NCBI GenBank assembly: GCA_002372015.1
Contig: DFIA01000034.1
Span: 1 to 43,922, forward strand
DNA length: 43,922 bases
Direction of reading: 5' to 3'
From: Bacteroidales bacterium UBA3709
Lineage (GTDB): Bacteria > Bacteroidota > Bacteroidia > Bacteroidales > UBA932
How positions within the stretch are numbered: position 1 is the first letter of the stretch; every line of letters begins with the position of its first letter. Both the position numbers and the translations under genes were made by a program. Positions 10,101 through 17,110 of the stretch are shown piece after piece. Under the pieces are notes generated by a model, which was not told where the DNA came from, ran no database searches, and saw only the letters and a program-made list of their open reading frames with translations.

Positions 10101-10336
10101 CAGATAACACTTACTACAGAGGGCATATTCGTACAAACAAGAACAAAACAGAATTAGGCCTCGAAGTTGATGTCCCTATTTATGCCCCAGTCATTCAAGA
10201 GAACTCAACATGTACTTACTTCTTCTTTCAGAGCAATGGTACTTCAGGAGGCCAGCCTAAGGGAAATTGTCAATATTTTTATATGTTCGTTGGGGTTGAT
10301 GGTGGTTACCCTGTGCGCCCTATGCTTGAACAGTAA
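7190..10336 (+). CDS. Large fimbrillin-like surface lipoprotein with FISUMP-like C-terminus
   Basis: 1,048 residues from the chosen start. An in-frame ATG seven codons earlier (7169) is also possible, but this ATG gives a compact lipoprotein signal peptide ending LLFGC. Residues 20-300 resemble the fimbrillin N-terminal fold (TERIxWVxGDKIRIY-type pattern, here KERIYWVDGDKIRIY; ATKTVYSD before it). A middle domain carries the TANCYIVSAPG and WSWHIW signature seen in large Bacteroidota lipoproteins. The last 300 residues resemble the Fibrobacter major paralogous (FISUMP) domain: YQWGRKDPF, DPTPAGFSIP, GYPVRPM. Probably anchored in the outer membrane and exposed; adhesive or structural role is inferred from the family only. 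It stands alone, converging with the hydrogenase gene. Confidence 0.8.
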   Translation: MKKFTLLIFIFALSLLFGCTREDTAITSKQVLFTAATVYENSVATKTVYSDVIVNDKERIYWVDGDKIRIYSDKAKLGTQSYADYVVSVENQSPTANEVSLAPVSGNGLQWGDGENKFFCVYPSPEQNSDVSFQAENKVRFYIPSTQTYTKTGNKLQPNMDYAYMYDALTATQSSLTLRFKPMFSAFTFYIDSKEKETMTITSFTLSSASKSMAGYATATMSTSANSATTISYDVADENSKSLTLSFGSGITITKGSPIEITLLALPREYNDLTASFTTTEGTRSLKLQQYGSFITFNAGHKYKFKGFGLPGDGEWTYYISPIDNITLEGGELLSGASRPLQVQSYKTNGTTQSPVEWKLQALVGSQWVDYGTSSFPSWISSRSSNGDEGSGSGSVAGEVVDLLVAANAPSSAVPVSDVATSGNGAGMINTLRTNTLSPTTSSSSPRDLSLYDIYGIRYINGTNAVPSITKAGPHTANCYIVSAPGYYCFPLVYGNAINATKGNASAVYESAYYGNATYRFKNVNNNNITSPYIMQDLGYSTTDNLEAFVLWQDVLPGSEIINTSSISLIDAPTGAGINNCKYVLFNILESAIKPGNVIIALRDKIKKQILWSWHIWVTTTPRASGDDFAILPITYRSNNSNATATWSILACDLGWVPPLNYTSRTTTARSIRLRIKGVAGDGVAEFNVSQPSGNTSTHNGTYYTPLLYQWGRKDPFLPFHRTKQTNSYNQPYAITKPYSSSPEYTITTIDRYGNSNSAIPWRRMTTTAEWIANPHVMNGEIYSSDPMVQNAIPVSSQPNMWSWQVDYFNLEPLNPQYSQTIVTSSNGIKYYHSITTLPNKPQIPSAIENTVRKTIFDPTPAGFSIPFARIFSGFPNNIKYNLSGAKSNIANDTYPPYPAVAEAFAGEFRYTIFCEASAILSAMLIGNEKDAATARMRYLVGTSGSNAAIKIYAADLRYIGQGNAYKGSAPDNTYYRGHIRTNKNKTELGLEVDVPIYAPVIQENSTCTYFFFQSNGTSGGQPKGNCQYFYMFVGVDGGYPVRPMLEQ

Positions 10337-10369
10337 GTAGGGCAGTAGTAGGCAATACCACAGATTAGT

Positions 10370-11818
10370 CTATTGCATTTTGTTGAGAACTGCGTTTAGG
10401 TTCTTTATGGCAGTTGCAGGGTCGTTGTAAATCAGCGGCCCTGTTGCGCATCCACCTTCACATGCCATAACTTCTACAAACGGAGAAGGGGCTTTGCCTG
10501 TTTTGGCCATTACCCTGAGTGTAGCGATGTTTTTCTTATCTAAATTGGCTATAGCTGTGGCTTTCAGTTGCTCGTCTTTGAGTATATATTTTACCGCTCC
10601 TATAACTCCACCGGCTTGGGCAAAGCCATGAGCTGCCTTGTAGCTTTCTACCTCTGGAGTAAACGGAGTAATATTTTCAAAGTCTATATGCAGGCCTGCA
10701 AATACGCTGCCTATTTCTTCGAATGTAATAGCTATATCGGTATCGGGATTATCTCTTACTTCTTTTTTCTTTGCAAGACAAGGCCCAATGAATACCACCT
10801 TTGCCTCTGGATACTTCTTTTTGGCAATTTTTGCAGTATAATACATTGGTGAACCGGTAGAGGAAACATAGGGCGCCATTTCCGGAATGTGCTTACGTAC
10901 AAGCTCTATCCAAGATGGGCAGCAGCTGGTTGTCATAAAAGGCTGGCCTTTTTCGAGTTTTTCTTTTAGCTCTTCGGCCTCGTTAGCTGTAGTGTCCATA
11001 GCTCCCTGAGCAACTTCTATTACATCTACAAAACCGAGCGATTTTATTGCTCCATAAACTTTTTCTACTGCTATATCTTTAAACTGGGAGAGTATTGCAG
11101 GTGCCACTATAGCCACCATCTGCTGTCCGTTCTTTATACCCTGTAGCACATCAAAAATTTGGCTAACTTCAAAGATGGCACCAAACGGGCAGGCATTCAT
11201 ACATTTTCCGCAGTAAATACATTTGGTTTCATCAACTGTCTCTATCTGGTTTTCGTCTTTGGATATGGCTTTTAGCGGGCATGCTTCTTCGCATGGTACA
11301 GGTATATATACAATAGCATGATAAGGACAGTTTTTATGGCACAGACCGCAGTTTATGCACTTTTCGTGGTCTATTTGTGCATGACCCTCTTTGTTGAACA
11401 CAACCGCATCCTTTGGACAGTTCATATAGCAGGGCCTTGCCACGCAACCACGGCAGAGATTACTTACCTCATAACTTGTTTTAACACAAGATGAACAGGC
11501 ATCGTCTATTACGCACATCAGATTTTTCTTGCGGTGAGGGTCTTTGCGTTTTAGAGCTTCCGCTGCGTACCACGATAGAGGCGTAAGCTCATCGGTTTCG
11601 TCCCACATATCAAAGCCCATCAGCGGCAAACTTTTATACTTCCATACGGCCCTTTCCTTGTGTATGCAGCACCTTCCGTAAACTTTTTCACCACGCTTTG
11701 GGCTCATTTCTATAGGAAGGCGGTCTATTTGTTCTACAAGTTTACCCTCTTTCCAAAGTTCCACCAGTTTTGCCAAAAGAGTCTGGCGTACTATCATAAC
11801 ATTGTTAGCAAAAGCCAT
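10370..11818 (-). CDS. Monomeric [FeFe] hydrogenase, Group B-like
   Basis: 482 residues. The N-terminal half is rich in cysteine clusters, including two typical ferredoxin motifs (CINCGLCHKNCP near 154-165 and CIYCGKCMNACP near 200-211) and additional CxxC groups around 108-134. The C-terminal half has all three H-cluster motifs: TSCCPSW (Cys299, Cys300), GPCLAKKKE (Cys347) and MACEGGC (Cys453, Cys457). The GPC rather than MPC form and the domain order suit the Group B hydrogenases of gut Bacteroidota and Clostridia; this subgrouping is from memory. Likely reaction: ferredoxin-linked hydrogen evolution in the cytoplasm. Maturases HydE, HydF and HydG are not in the window. Its own promoter is seen at 11848-11878. 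Confidence 0.88.
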   Translation of the reverse strand: MAFANNVMIVRQTLLAKLVELWKEGKLVEQIDRLPIEMSPKRGEKVYGRCCIHKERAVWKYKSLPLMGFDMWDETDELTPLSWYAAEALKRKDPHRKKNLMCVIDDACSSCVKTSYEVSNLCRGCVARPCYMNCPKDAVVFNKEGHAQIDHEKCINCGLCHKNCPYHAIVYIPVPCEEACPLKAISKDENQIETVDETKCIYCGKCMNACPFGAIFEVSQIFDVLQGIKNGQQMVAIVAPAILSQFKDIAVEKVYGAIKSLGFVDVIEVAQGAMDTTANEAEELKEKLEKGQPFMTTSCCPSWIELVRKHIPEMAPYVSSTGSPMYYTAKIAKKKYPEAKVVFIGPCLAKKKEVRDNPDTDIAITFEEIGSVFAGLHIDFENITPFTPEVESYKAAHGFAQAGGVIGAVKYILKDEQLKATAIANLDKKNIATLRVMAKTGKAPSPFVEVMACEGGCATGPLIYNDPATAIKNLNAVLNKMQ

Positions 11819-11847
11819 AACTATCTAAAATAAAGATATAATATAGA

Positions 11848-11878
11848 CAAAATTAAACTAAAAAAACGATAAGGCAAA
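11848..11878 (-). promoter_or_regulatory. Promoter of the [FeFe] hydrogenase gene
   Basis: On the minus strand TTTG (11878-11875) is followed after exactly 19 bases by TAATTTTG (11855-11848), a full match to the Bacteroidota -33/-7 pattern. The start codon follows about 30 bases later, with no Shine-Dalgarno sequence. Confidence 0.65.
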
Positions 11879-11882
11879 AAGC

Positions 11883-12251
11883 CTATTTAAACACAAAATA
11901 AACGGCGCCTATGAGCAGAAAAAAAGCAATCAGGTGGTTATAGTTAAAACTTTGTGTTTTAAAAAACAGCAGTGTAAATATCACGAATATGGCAATAGAA
12001 ACAACCTCTTGAATTACTTTTAGTTGTACAAGCGAAAACGGCCCGCCCAACTCTTTAAATCCAACTCTGTTGGCAGGAATCATAAAACAATACTCAAAGA
12101 AAGCTATGCACCAACTTATTAGTATTATGCCAAACAGCCCCCACTTGGGAATAATAGTATTGGTTTTCCATTTCAGCTGGCCATACCATGCCAAAGCCAT
12201 AAAACTGTTGGATACAACCAACAGAATAATTGTCAGGAGTGCTCTGCTCAT
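11883..12251 (-). CDS. DUF486 / small DMT-family membrane protein
   Basis: 122 residues with four predicted membrane helices. The conserved centre (MIPANRVG, then GPFSLVQLKVIQEV) identifies the DUF486 family, whose members resemble half-size drug/metabolite transporters. Function is unknown; no substrate should be assumed. The gene is followed by the hydrogenase gene, whose own promoter lies in the gap, so they need not be one operon. The mutase terminator lies just upstream. Confidence 0.85.
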   Translation of the reverse strand: MSRALLTIILLVVSNSFMALAWYGQLKWKTNTIIPKWGLFGIILISWCIAFFEYCFMIPANRVGFKELGGPFSLVQLKVIQEVVSIAIFVIFTLLFFKTQSFNYNHLIAFFLLIGAVYFVFK

Positions 12252-12270
12252 AGATTATTTAAGGTTATGT

Positions 12271-12301
12271 TAAAAAGAGGTCGACTTTTCAGCCGACCTC
12301 T
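12271..12301 (-). terminator. Intrinsic terminator of the methylmalonyl-CoA mutase operon
   Basis: AGAGGTCG (12276-12283) pairs perfectly with CGACCTCT (12294-12301) around a 10-base loop. Read on the minus strand the stem is followed by TTTTTA. It lies 23 bases after the mutB stop and stops the operon before the DUF486 gene. Confidence 0.8.
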
Positions 12302-12323
12302 GTATTATGGCATTACGCCTGAT

Positions 12324-14468
12324 TTACTTCTCAAATCTTTGATTAAGAAGCTCCATCATCTTTATTACAGAGTAGGAGATTCTTGTTCCAGGACCAAAGA
12401 TGGCAGCGGCACCAGCTTTATAGAGAGCATCGTAATCCTGTGCAGGAATAACTCCTCCGGCAACTACTATTATGTCTTCTCTGCCAAGTTTCTTTAGTTC
12501 TTTGATAATCTGAGGAACAAGGGTCTTATGTCCGGCAGCCAAAGACGATACACCTACAATGTGAACGTCGTTCTCTACAGCCTGCTTGGCAGCCTCGGCC
12601 GGAGTTTGGAAAAGTGGCCCCATATCAACATCAAATCCGCAGTCGGCATAGCCGGTAGCAACAACCTTGGCGCCTCTATCGTGGCCATCTTGTCCGAGTT
12701 TTGCTACCATAATACGTGGCTGACGACCTTCTTTCTTTGCAAACTCGGCAACCATCTTCTTAGCCTTTTCAAACTCGTTATCTTTCTTTACTTCAGATGA
12801 GTAAACACCTACATTCATACGGATTTTTGCTGTGTATCTTCCTACTACTTCTTCGCAGGCATCGGAAATTTCTCCAAGAGAAGCTCTCGCCTTTGCAGCT
12901 TCTACTGCAAGAGCTAAGAGATTACCCTTCTTGGTTCTAACCGCCTCTGTTATAGCAGCAAGACACTGTTTAACCTTATTATTATCTCTATTCTTTCTGA
13001 GCTGCTCCAAACGCGCTACTTGCTGTTGGCGCACTTTGGTATTGTCTATATCGAGAATCTTAATAGGATCTTCATGCTCAAGACGATAGCGGTTTAGACC
13101 TATGATGGTTTCTTCTCCTGAGTCTATACGAGCCTGCTTGCGTGCTGCGGCCTCTTCTATTCTCAATTTAGGAATACCGGTTTCTATAGCTTTGGCCATA
13201 CCTCCGAGTTTTTCAACCTCTTGGATGTGCCCCCAAGCTTTGTGAGCTAACTCGTGAGTTAAGCTTTCTATATAGTAGGAACCGGCCCAAGGGTCTATAG
13301 AGCGGCAAATCTGAGTTTCTTGCTGAATATAAATCTGAGTGTTTCTGGCAATACGTGCAGAAAAGTCTGTAGGTAAAGCGATGGCCTCATCCAAGGCATT
13401 AGTATGCAAACTCTGAGTGTGGCCGAGGGCAGCACCCATAGCTTCTATACAAGTTCTTGCAACATTGTTGAATGGGTCTTGCTCGGTTAAACTCCAACCA
13501 GATGTTTGGCAGTGCGTTCTAAGACTTAAACTCTTTGGATTCTGAGGATTGAACTGGTTTACTATCTTAGCCCACAACATTCTGGCTGCTCTCATTTTGG
13601 CAATTTCCATAAAGTGGTTTGTACCTATGGCCCAGAAGAATGAAAGGCGAGGTGCAAACTTATCTACCGGAATACCAGCTTTGATACCTGTACGCAAGTA
13701 CTCCAGACCATCTGCCAATGTGTAAGCCATCTCTATATCGTTAGTAGCACCAGCTTCTTGCATGTGGTAGCCGGATATGGAAATAGAGTTGAACTTAGGC
13801 ATGAATTGCGATGTGTAGGCAAATATATCGCCGATGATTCTCATGCTGAATTCAGGAGGATATATATATGTATTACGCACCATAAATTCTTTGAGAATAT
13901 CGTTCTGAATAGTGCCGGCCATCTCTTCCAGTTTTACTCCTTGCTCAAGACCGGCTACTATGTAGAAGGCCATAACTGGCAACACCGCACCGTTCATGGT
14001 CATGGAAACAGACATTTTTCCGAGAGGAATCTGATCGAACAGAATCTTCATATCTTCTACAGAACAGATACTTACACCAGCCTTTCCAACATCACCTACA
14101 ACTCTTGGATTGTCGGCGTTGTAGCCTCTGTGGGTAGGGAGGTCGAATGCAACTGAAAGACCTTTCTGTCCGGCGGCCAGATTTCTTCTGTAGAAAGCGT
14201 TAGATTCTTCTGCCGTAGAGAAACCGGCATATTGACGAACAGTCCAAGGCTTTTGAACATACATTGTGCTGTAAGGTCCTCTGAGGAAAGGAGCTACTCC
14301 GGCTGCATAATGCAGATGTTCCATTCCCTCTAAATCTTTAGCAGTGTAGTTTGTCTTAACGGCAATCTTTTCTGCAGTATCCCAAAGGGCTTCCTTCTTT
14401 GCAGCCCCTTTCTTTGCTGCAGGCTTTGCAGCAGACTTATATACTAAATCGTTGAATTTTGGACGCAT
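12324..14468 (-). CDS. mutB: Methylmalonyl-CoA mutase, large (catalytic) subunit
   Basis: 714 residues, the normal length. The N-terminal TIM-barrel carries substrate-pocket motifs such as RGPYSTMY, RQYAGFSTAEESN and the FDLPTHRGY loop. The C-terminal cobalamin domain has the base-off B12 motif DGHDRG followed by VGVSSLAAGH and VVAGGVIP. It converts succinyl-CoA to (R)-methylmalonyl-CoA or back with adenosylcobalamin, in the cytoplasm, as part of the succinate-propionate pathway. It lies 14 bases after mutA and is surely co-transcribed; a terminator follows. Methylmalonyl-CoA epimerase, decarboxylase and the MeaB chaperone are not next to it. An early lysine/alanine-rich segment (residues 12-25) is a lineage-specific addition. 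The symbol scpA is sometimes used. Confidence 0.96.
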   Translation of the reverse strand: MRPKFNDLVYKSAAKPAAKKGAAKKEALWDTAEKIAVKTNYTAKDLEGMEHLHYAAGVAPFLRGPYSTMYVQKPWTVRQYAGFSTAEESNAFYRRNLAAGQKGLSVAFDLPTHRGYNADNPRVVGDVGKAGVSICSVEDMKILFDQIPLGKMSVSMTMNGAVLPVMAFYIVAGLEQGVKLEEMAGTIQNDILKEFMVRNTYIYPPEFSMRIIGDIFAYTSQFMPKFNSISISGYHMQEAGATNDIEMAYTLADGLEYLRTGIKAGIPVDKFAPRLSFFWAIGTNHFMEIAKMRAARMLWAKIVNQFNPQNPKSLSLRTHCQTSGWSLTEQDPFNNVARTCIEAMGAALGHTQSLHTNALDEAIALPTDFSARIARNTQIYIQQETQICRSIDPWAGSYYIESLTHELAHKAWGHIQEVEKLGGMAKAIETGIPKLRIEEAAARKQARIDSGEETIIGLNRYRLEHEDPIKILDIDNTKVRQQQVARLEQLRKNRDNNKVKQCLAAITEAVRTKKGNLLALAVEAAKARASLGEISDACEEVVGRYTAKIRMNVGVYSSEVKKDNEFEKAKKMVAEFAKKEGRQPRIMVAKLGQDGHDRGAKVVATGYADCGFDVDMGPLFQTPAEAAKQAVENDVHIVGVSSLAAGHKTLVPQIIKELKKLGREDIIVVAGGVIPAQDYDALYKAGAAAIFGPGTRISYSVIKMMELLNQRFEK

Positions 14469-14482
14469 AGTAATTCCTCCCC

Positions 14483-16336
14483 TTATTTGATAAGTTTATT
14501 TTGATAGGCCTTTAGTGTCTCCAGCACATTGCTTCTAACACTTATAAAGTTTTCTATTCCCTTGCTAATGAGTTCGTCTTTGCATTCAGGGTCGCCGGCA
14601 ACAACAACAATGGCTTTTTTGCCAATGATTTTGGCAATCTGAGGAACTTCATTTGCGTATTCATCGTCTGATGAGCATGCTACAACTATATCTGCCTTTG
14701 CTTTAAGAGCAGCTTTTGCTCCCTCTTCAGGAGAGTTGAACCGGTTGTTGTCTATAACCTGAAAACCTGCTACGGCAAAGAAGTTGCATGCAAACTGAGC
14801 TCTTGCACGGCACATAGCAAGATTACCATAGGTAACCATATATGCCACAGGGCGTTTTGCTGCCTTATCTGTCTTGAATCTTAATTCTTCAAAGGCCATA
14901 GCCCCTCTGTAGGTTTCTAATGGACGGCCGAGCATTCCAGCCTTCTTTTTAGGAGTGGCATTACGGGTAACGGTCTTTTTGGTAACCTCTTTCTCGGCAA
15001 CTTCTGTAAAGTTAGGAAATTGGTTAGTGCCAAGCAGTGTATCTTTTCTTGTGGCAATGTTAGAATCTCTCTTCAGAGAAGTTTCTTTAATGCTGTCTTG
15101 AATCTTTTCAGCCTTAAAAGCTTCTACATAGCCACCGGCTTTCTCTATAGATTTGAATAGATCCCATGAAGTTTTGGCAACAGCATCTGTGAGCTCCTCA
15201 ATGTAGTAAGAGCCGGCAGCGGGATCGACAACCTTGTTAAAATGGCTCTCGTCCAGCAGCAAACTTTGAACATTACGTGCAATTCTGTTGGAGAACTCGC
15301 CAGGTTTTTTGTAGGCATGGTCAAAAGGCAGAACTTCCATAGAATCTACCCCGCCAATAGCACCGCTCATGGCCTCTGTAGTATCTCTGAGCATGTTTAC
15401 ATAAGGGTCGTAAACTGTTTGATTCCATGCACTTGTAACTGCGTGTACTTTAATCTTGCAGCTGTCTTCTTTTTTGGCACCATAGGCTTTTACTATGTTT
15501 GCCCATAATAGTCTGGCAGCACGGAATTTGGCTATTTCCATAAAATAGTTTCCGCTGATAGATACGGTAAACTTCATTCTCTTGGCAACTTCGTCTGTGC
15601 GAATGCCTGCATCCTGGAGCAGGCATAGATATTCGCTACCCATGTTCATGCCGTATGCAAGTTCTTGAGTTATAGTGCTTCCTGCATCATTAAATGCGTA
15701 GGAATAAACTCCAATTACGGTTATGTTAGGGAACTCTTCTACCAGCTCAAGAGCCTTAACAAGAAGCTTGGTAGCTTCTGCCTTGCTGTAAATACCAGTT
15801 GAATTGAGCTGTTTCAGCGGGTCGTAGTCGAAAGAAGCTCTGATTGCAGACGGTTTTACTTTGCTTTCTTTAGCTATTGCAATAAAGTTCTTTAGTATAG
15901 ATAAATCGTTACAACCTTTAAAGTTAATTTCAACGGCTCTCAAATCTATGTCTTTTAAGAGAACCTTAATATCAGCCTTTAGAGCCTTATCTGTTTGGCT
16001 TAAATCAAATCCGGGAGCCGTAACTCCTTTCATCATGCCATCGAGAGCCAACGCATTGGCTGCCTTAAAATTATTGCCAACTAAATAATCTTGTCTGATT
16101 AGCCAGTTGTTGTGTTCTTTGGTGCCCCTTACAAAAGGAAACTCTCCAGCCTTTCCGCCAAGTTCTTTCAGACCTTTTAGATCTTCTGCACGGTAGTAAG
16201 GCTGAACAGAAAAACCTTCCATGGTTTTCCATACCAGCTTTTTCTGGTAATCGGCACCTTTCAAATCTTTGATTATAGCATCTTCCCATTCCTGTTTGGC
16301 TACGGGAGGAAACTCAGTAAATAATTTCTCTGCCAT
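14483..16336 (-). CDS. mutA: Methylmalonyl-CoA mutase, small subunit
   Basis: 617 residues, homologous to the large subunit but non-catalytic. The C-terminal cobalamin-like domain lacks the DxHxxG motif: at the matching place it reads YMVTYGNLAMCRARAQF, so it does not bind B12. The barrel keeps the paralogous signatures (FFSVQPYYRAEDL-type start, VDPAAGSYYIEELT, ARNVQSLLLDE). It forms the heterodimer with MutB and stabilises it. First gene of the operon. A lysine-rich linker near residues 460-475 (VTKKTVTRNATPKKK) joins the two domains. Upstream lies a long non-coding stretch with a -7 box at 16448-16455 on this strand. Confidence 0.95.
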   Translation of the reverse strand: MAEKLFTEFPPVAKQEWEDAIIKDLKGADYQKKLVWKTMEGFSVQPYYRAEDLKGLKELGGKAGEFPFVRGTKEHNNWLIRQDYLVGNNFKAANALALDGMMKGVTAPGFDLSQTDKALKADIKVLLKDIDLRAVEINFKGCNDLSILKNFIAIAKESKVKPSAIRASFDYDPLKQLNSTGIYSKAEATKLLVKALELVEEFPNITVIGVYSYAFNDAGSTITQELAYGMNMGSEYLCLLQDAGIRTDEVAKRMKFTVSISGNYFMEIAKFRAARLLWANIVKAYGAKKEDSCKIKVHAVTSAWNQTVYDPYVNMLRDTTEAMSGAIGGVDSMEVLPFDHAYKKPGEFSNRIARNVQSLLLDESHFNKVVDPAAGSYYIEELTDAVAKTSWDLFKSIEKAGGYVEAFKAEKIQDSIKETSLKRDSNIATRKDTLLGTNQFPNFTEVAEKEVTKKTVTRNATPKKKAGMLGRPLETYRGAMAFEELRFKTDKAAKRPVAYMVTYGNLAMCRARAQFACNFFAVAGFQVIDNNRFNSPEEGAKAALKAKADIVVACSSDDEYANEVPQIAKIIGKKAIVVVAGDPECKDELISKGIENFISVRSNVLETLKAYQNKLIK

Positions 16337-16785
16337 ATTATTACTGTTGTTTGATGTAGGTGTATTAATAATTTTATTTATTTGCTAGTTAGCCAGTTCG
16401 TTAGTTTGCTTACTTACTGCTCATAACTCATGGCTCATATTAAGCCACAAATATAAATATTTTATTCATGTTCTGGCACTTTAGATTCCGGCCGCTTGAG
16501 AATATTTTTGTACTTGGGGTAGTGTTCAGGAACGAGTGCAAAGTTAAAGCTATCTGTTTAACGAATTTATGTAACACCCCAAGCCATCTTCTTCAATCTT
16601 TTCCTTGTCCCAAAACGAATATTCTTTGCGATAGTTCTGCTTCTGCAGATGTTAGGGTACCAGCCTGATTTCAGTTTGGTGAAAGTTTTGGGTGGCTCTA
16701 CGTTAAAGATTTGGGCGTGTGATTAAATGTCTGTATATTCGTATCAAAGTTTTGTAAATCATTAATAATCTCAGCGACTATATCT
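16337..16785. other. Non-coding interval upstream of mutA
   Basis: I see no gene in this 449-base stretch. On the minus strand it contains a TATATTTG -7 element (16455-16448) about 112 bases before mutA. Between that box and mutA, still on the minus strand, three near-copies of ATGAGYY are followed by a run of imperfect GTAAGTAAG/AACTAAC words at about 16383-16440. The remaining part, 16456-16785, shows no promoter or hairpin that I could support. The minisatellite begins at its right end. Confidence 0.5.
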
Positions 16786-17110
16786 ACGAGCATAGTATTT
16801 ACGAGCGTAGTATTTGAGATTGTAATATTTAAGATTAAGAGTACGGTATCTACGAGCATAGTATTTGGGAGTGTAATATTGGGATTGTAGTATTTACGAG
16901 CATAGTATTTAGAAGTGTTATATTTGGGATTGTAGTACTTACGAGCGTAGTATTTGGGATTGTAATATTTAAGATTGAGAGTACAGTATCTACGAGCATA
17001 GTATTTGGGAGTGTAATATTGGGGTTGTAGTATTTACGAGCATAGTATTTAGAAGTGTTATATTTGGGATTGTAGGACTTACGAGCGTAGTATTTTTTAA
17101 CATGGTATTT
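16786..17110 (+). repeat. Nested minisatellite: 15-bp units in a 140-bp higher-order repeat
   Basis: About 21 consecutive units, mostly 15 bp, fit the pattern nnGAnnGTAGTATTT (typical units ACGAGCATAGTATTT and GGGATTGTAATATTT). Two units are 14 bp (16867-16880, 17007-17020) and two are 21 bp (16831-16851, 16971-16991). Units from 16852 to 16991 form a 140-bp block that is repeated from 16992; across the 104 comparable bases I count two differences, so the duplication is recent. A partial earlier block lies at 16801-16851. The last unit (17096-17110) ends immediately before the ATG at 17111. The array contains TATATTTG twice (16919-16926, 17059-17066). Confidence 0.9.

Noticed and set aside
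16786..17110. CRISPR array
   Set aside because: There are no unique spacers between the repeats, the units are 15 bp, and no cas gene is nearby.
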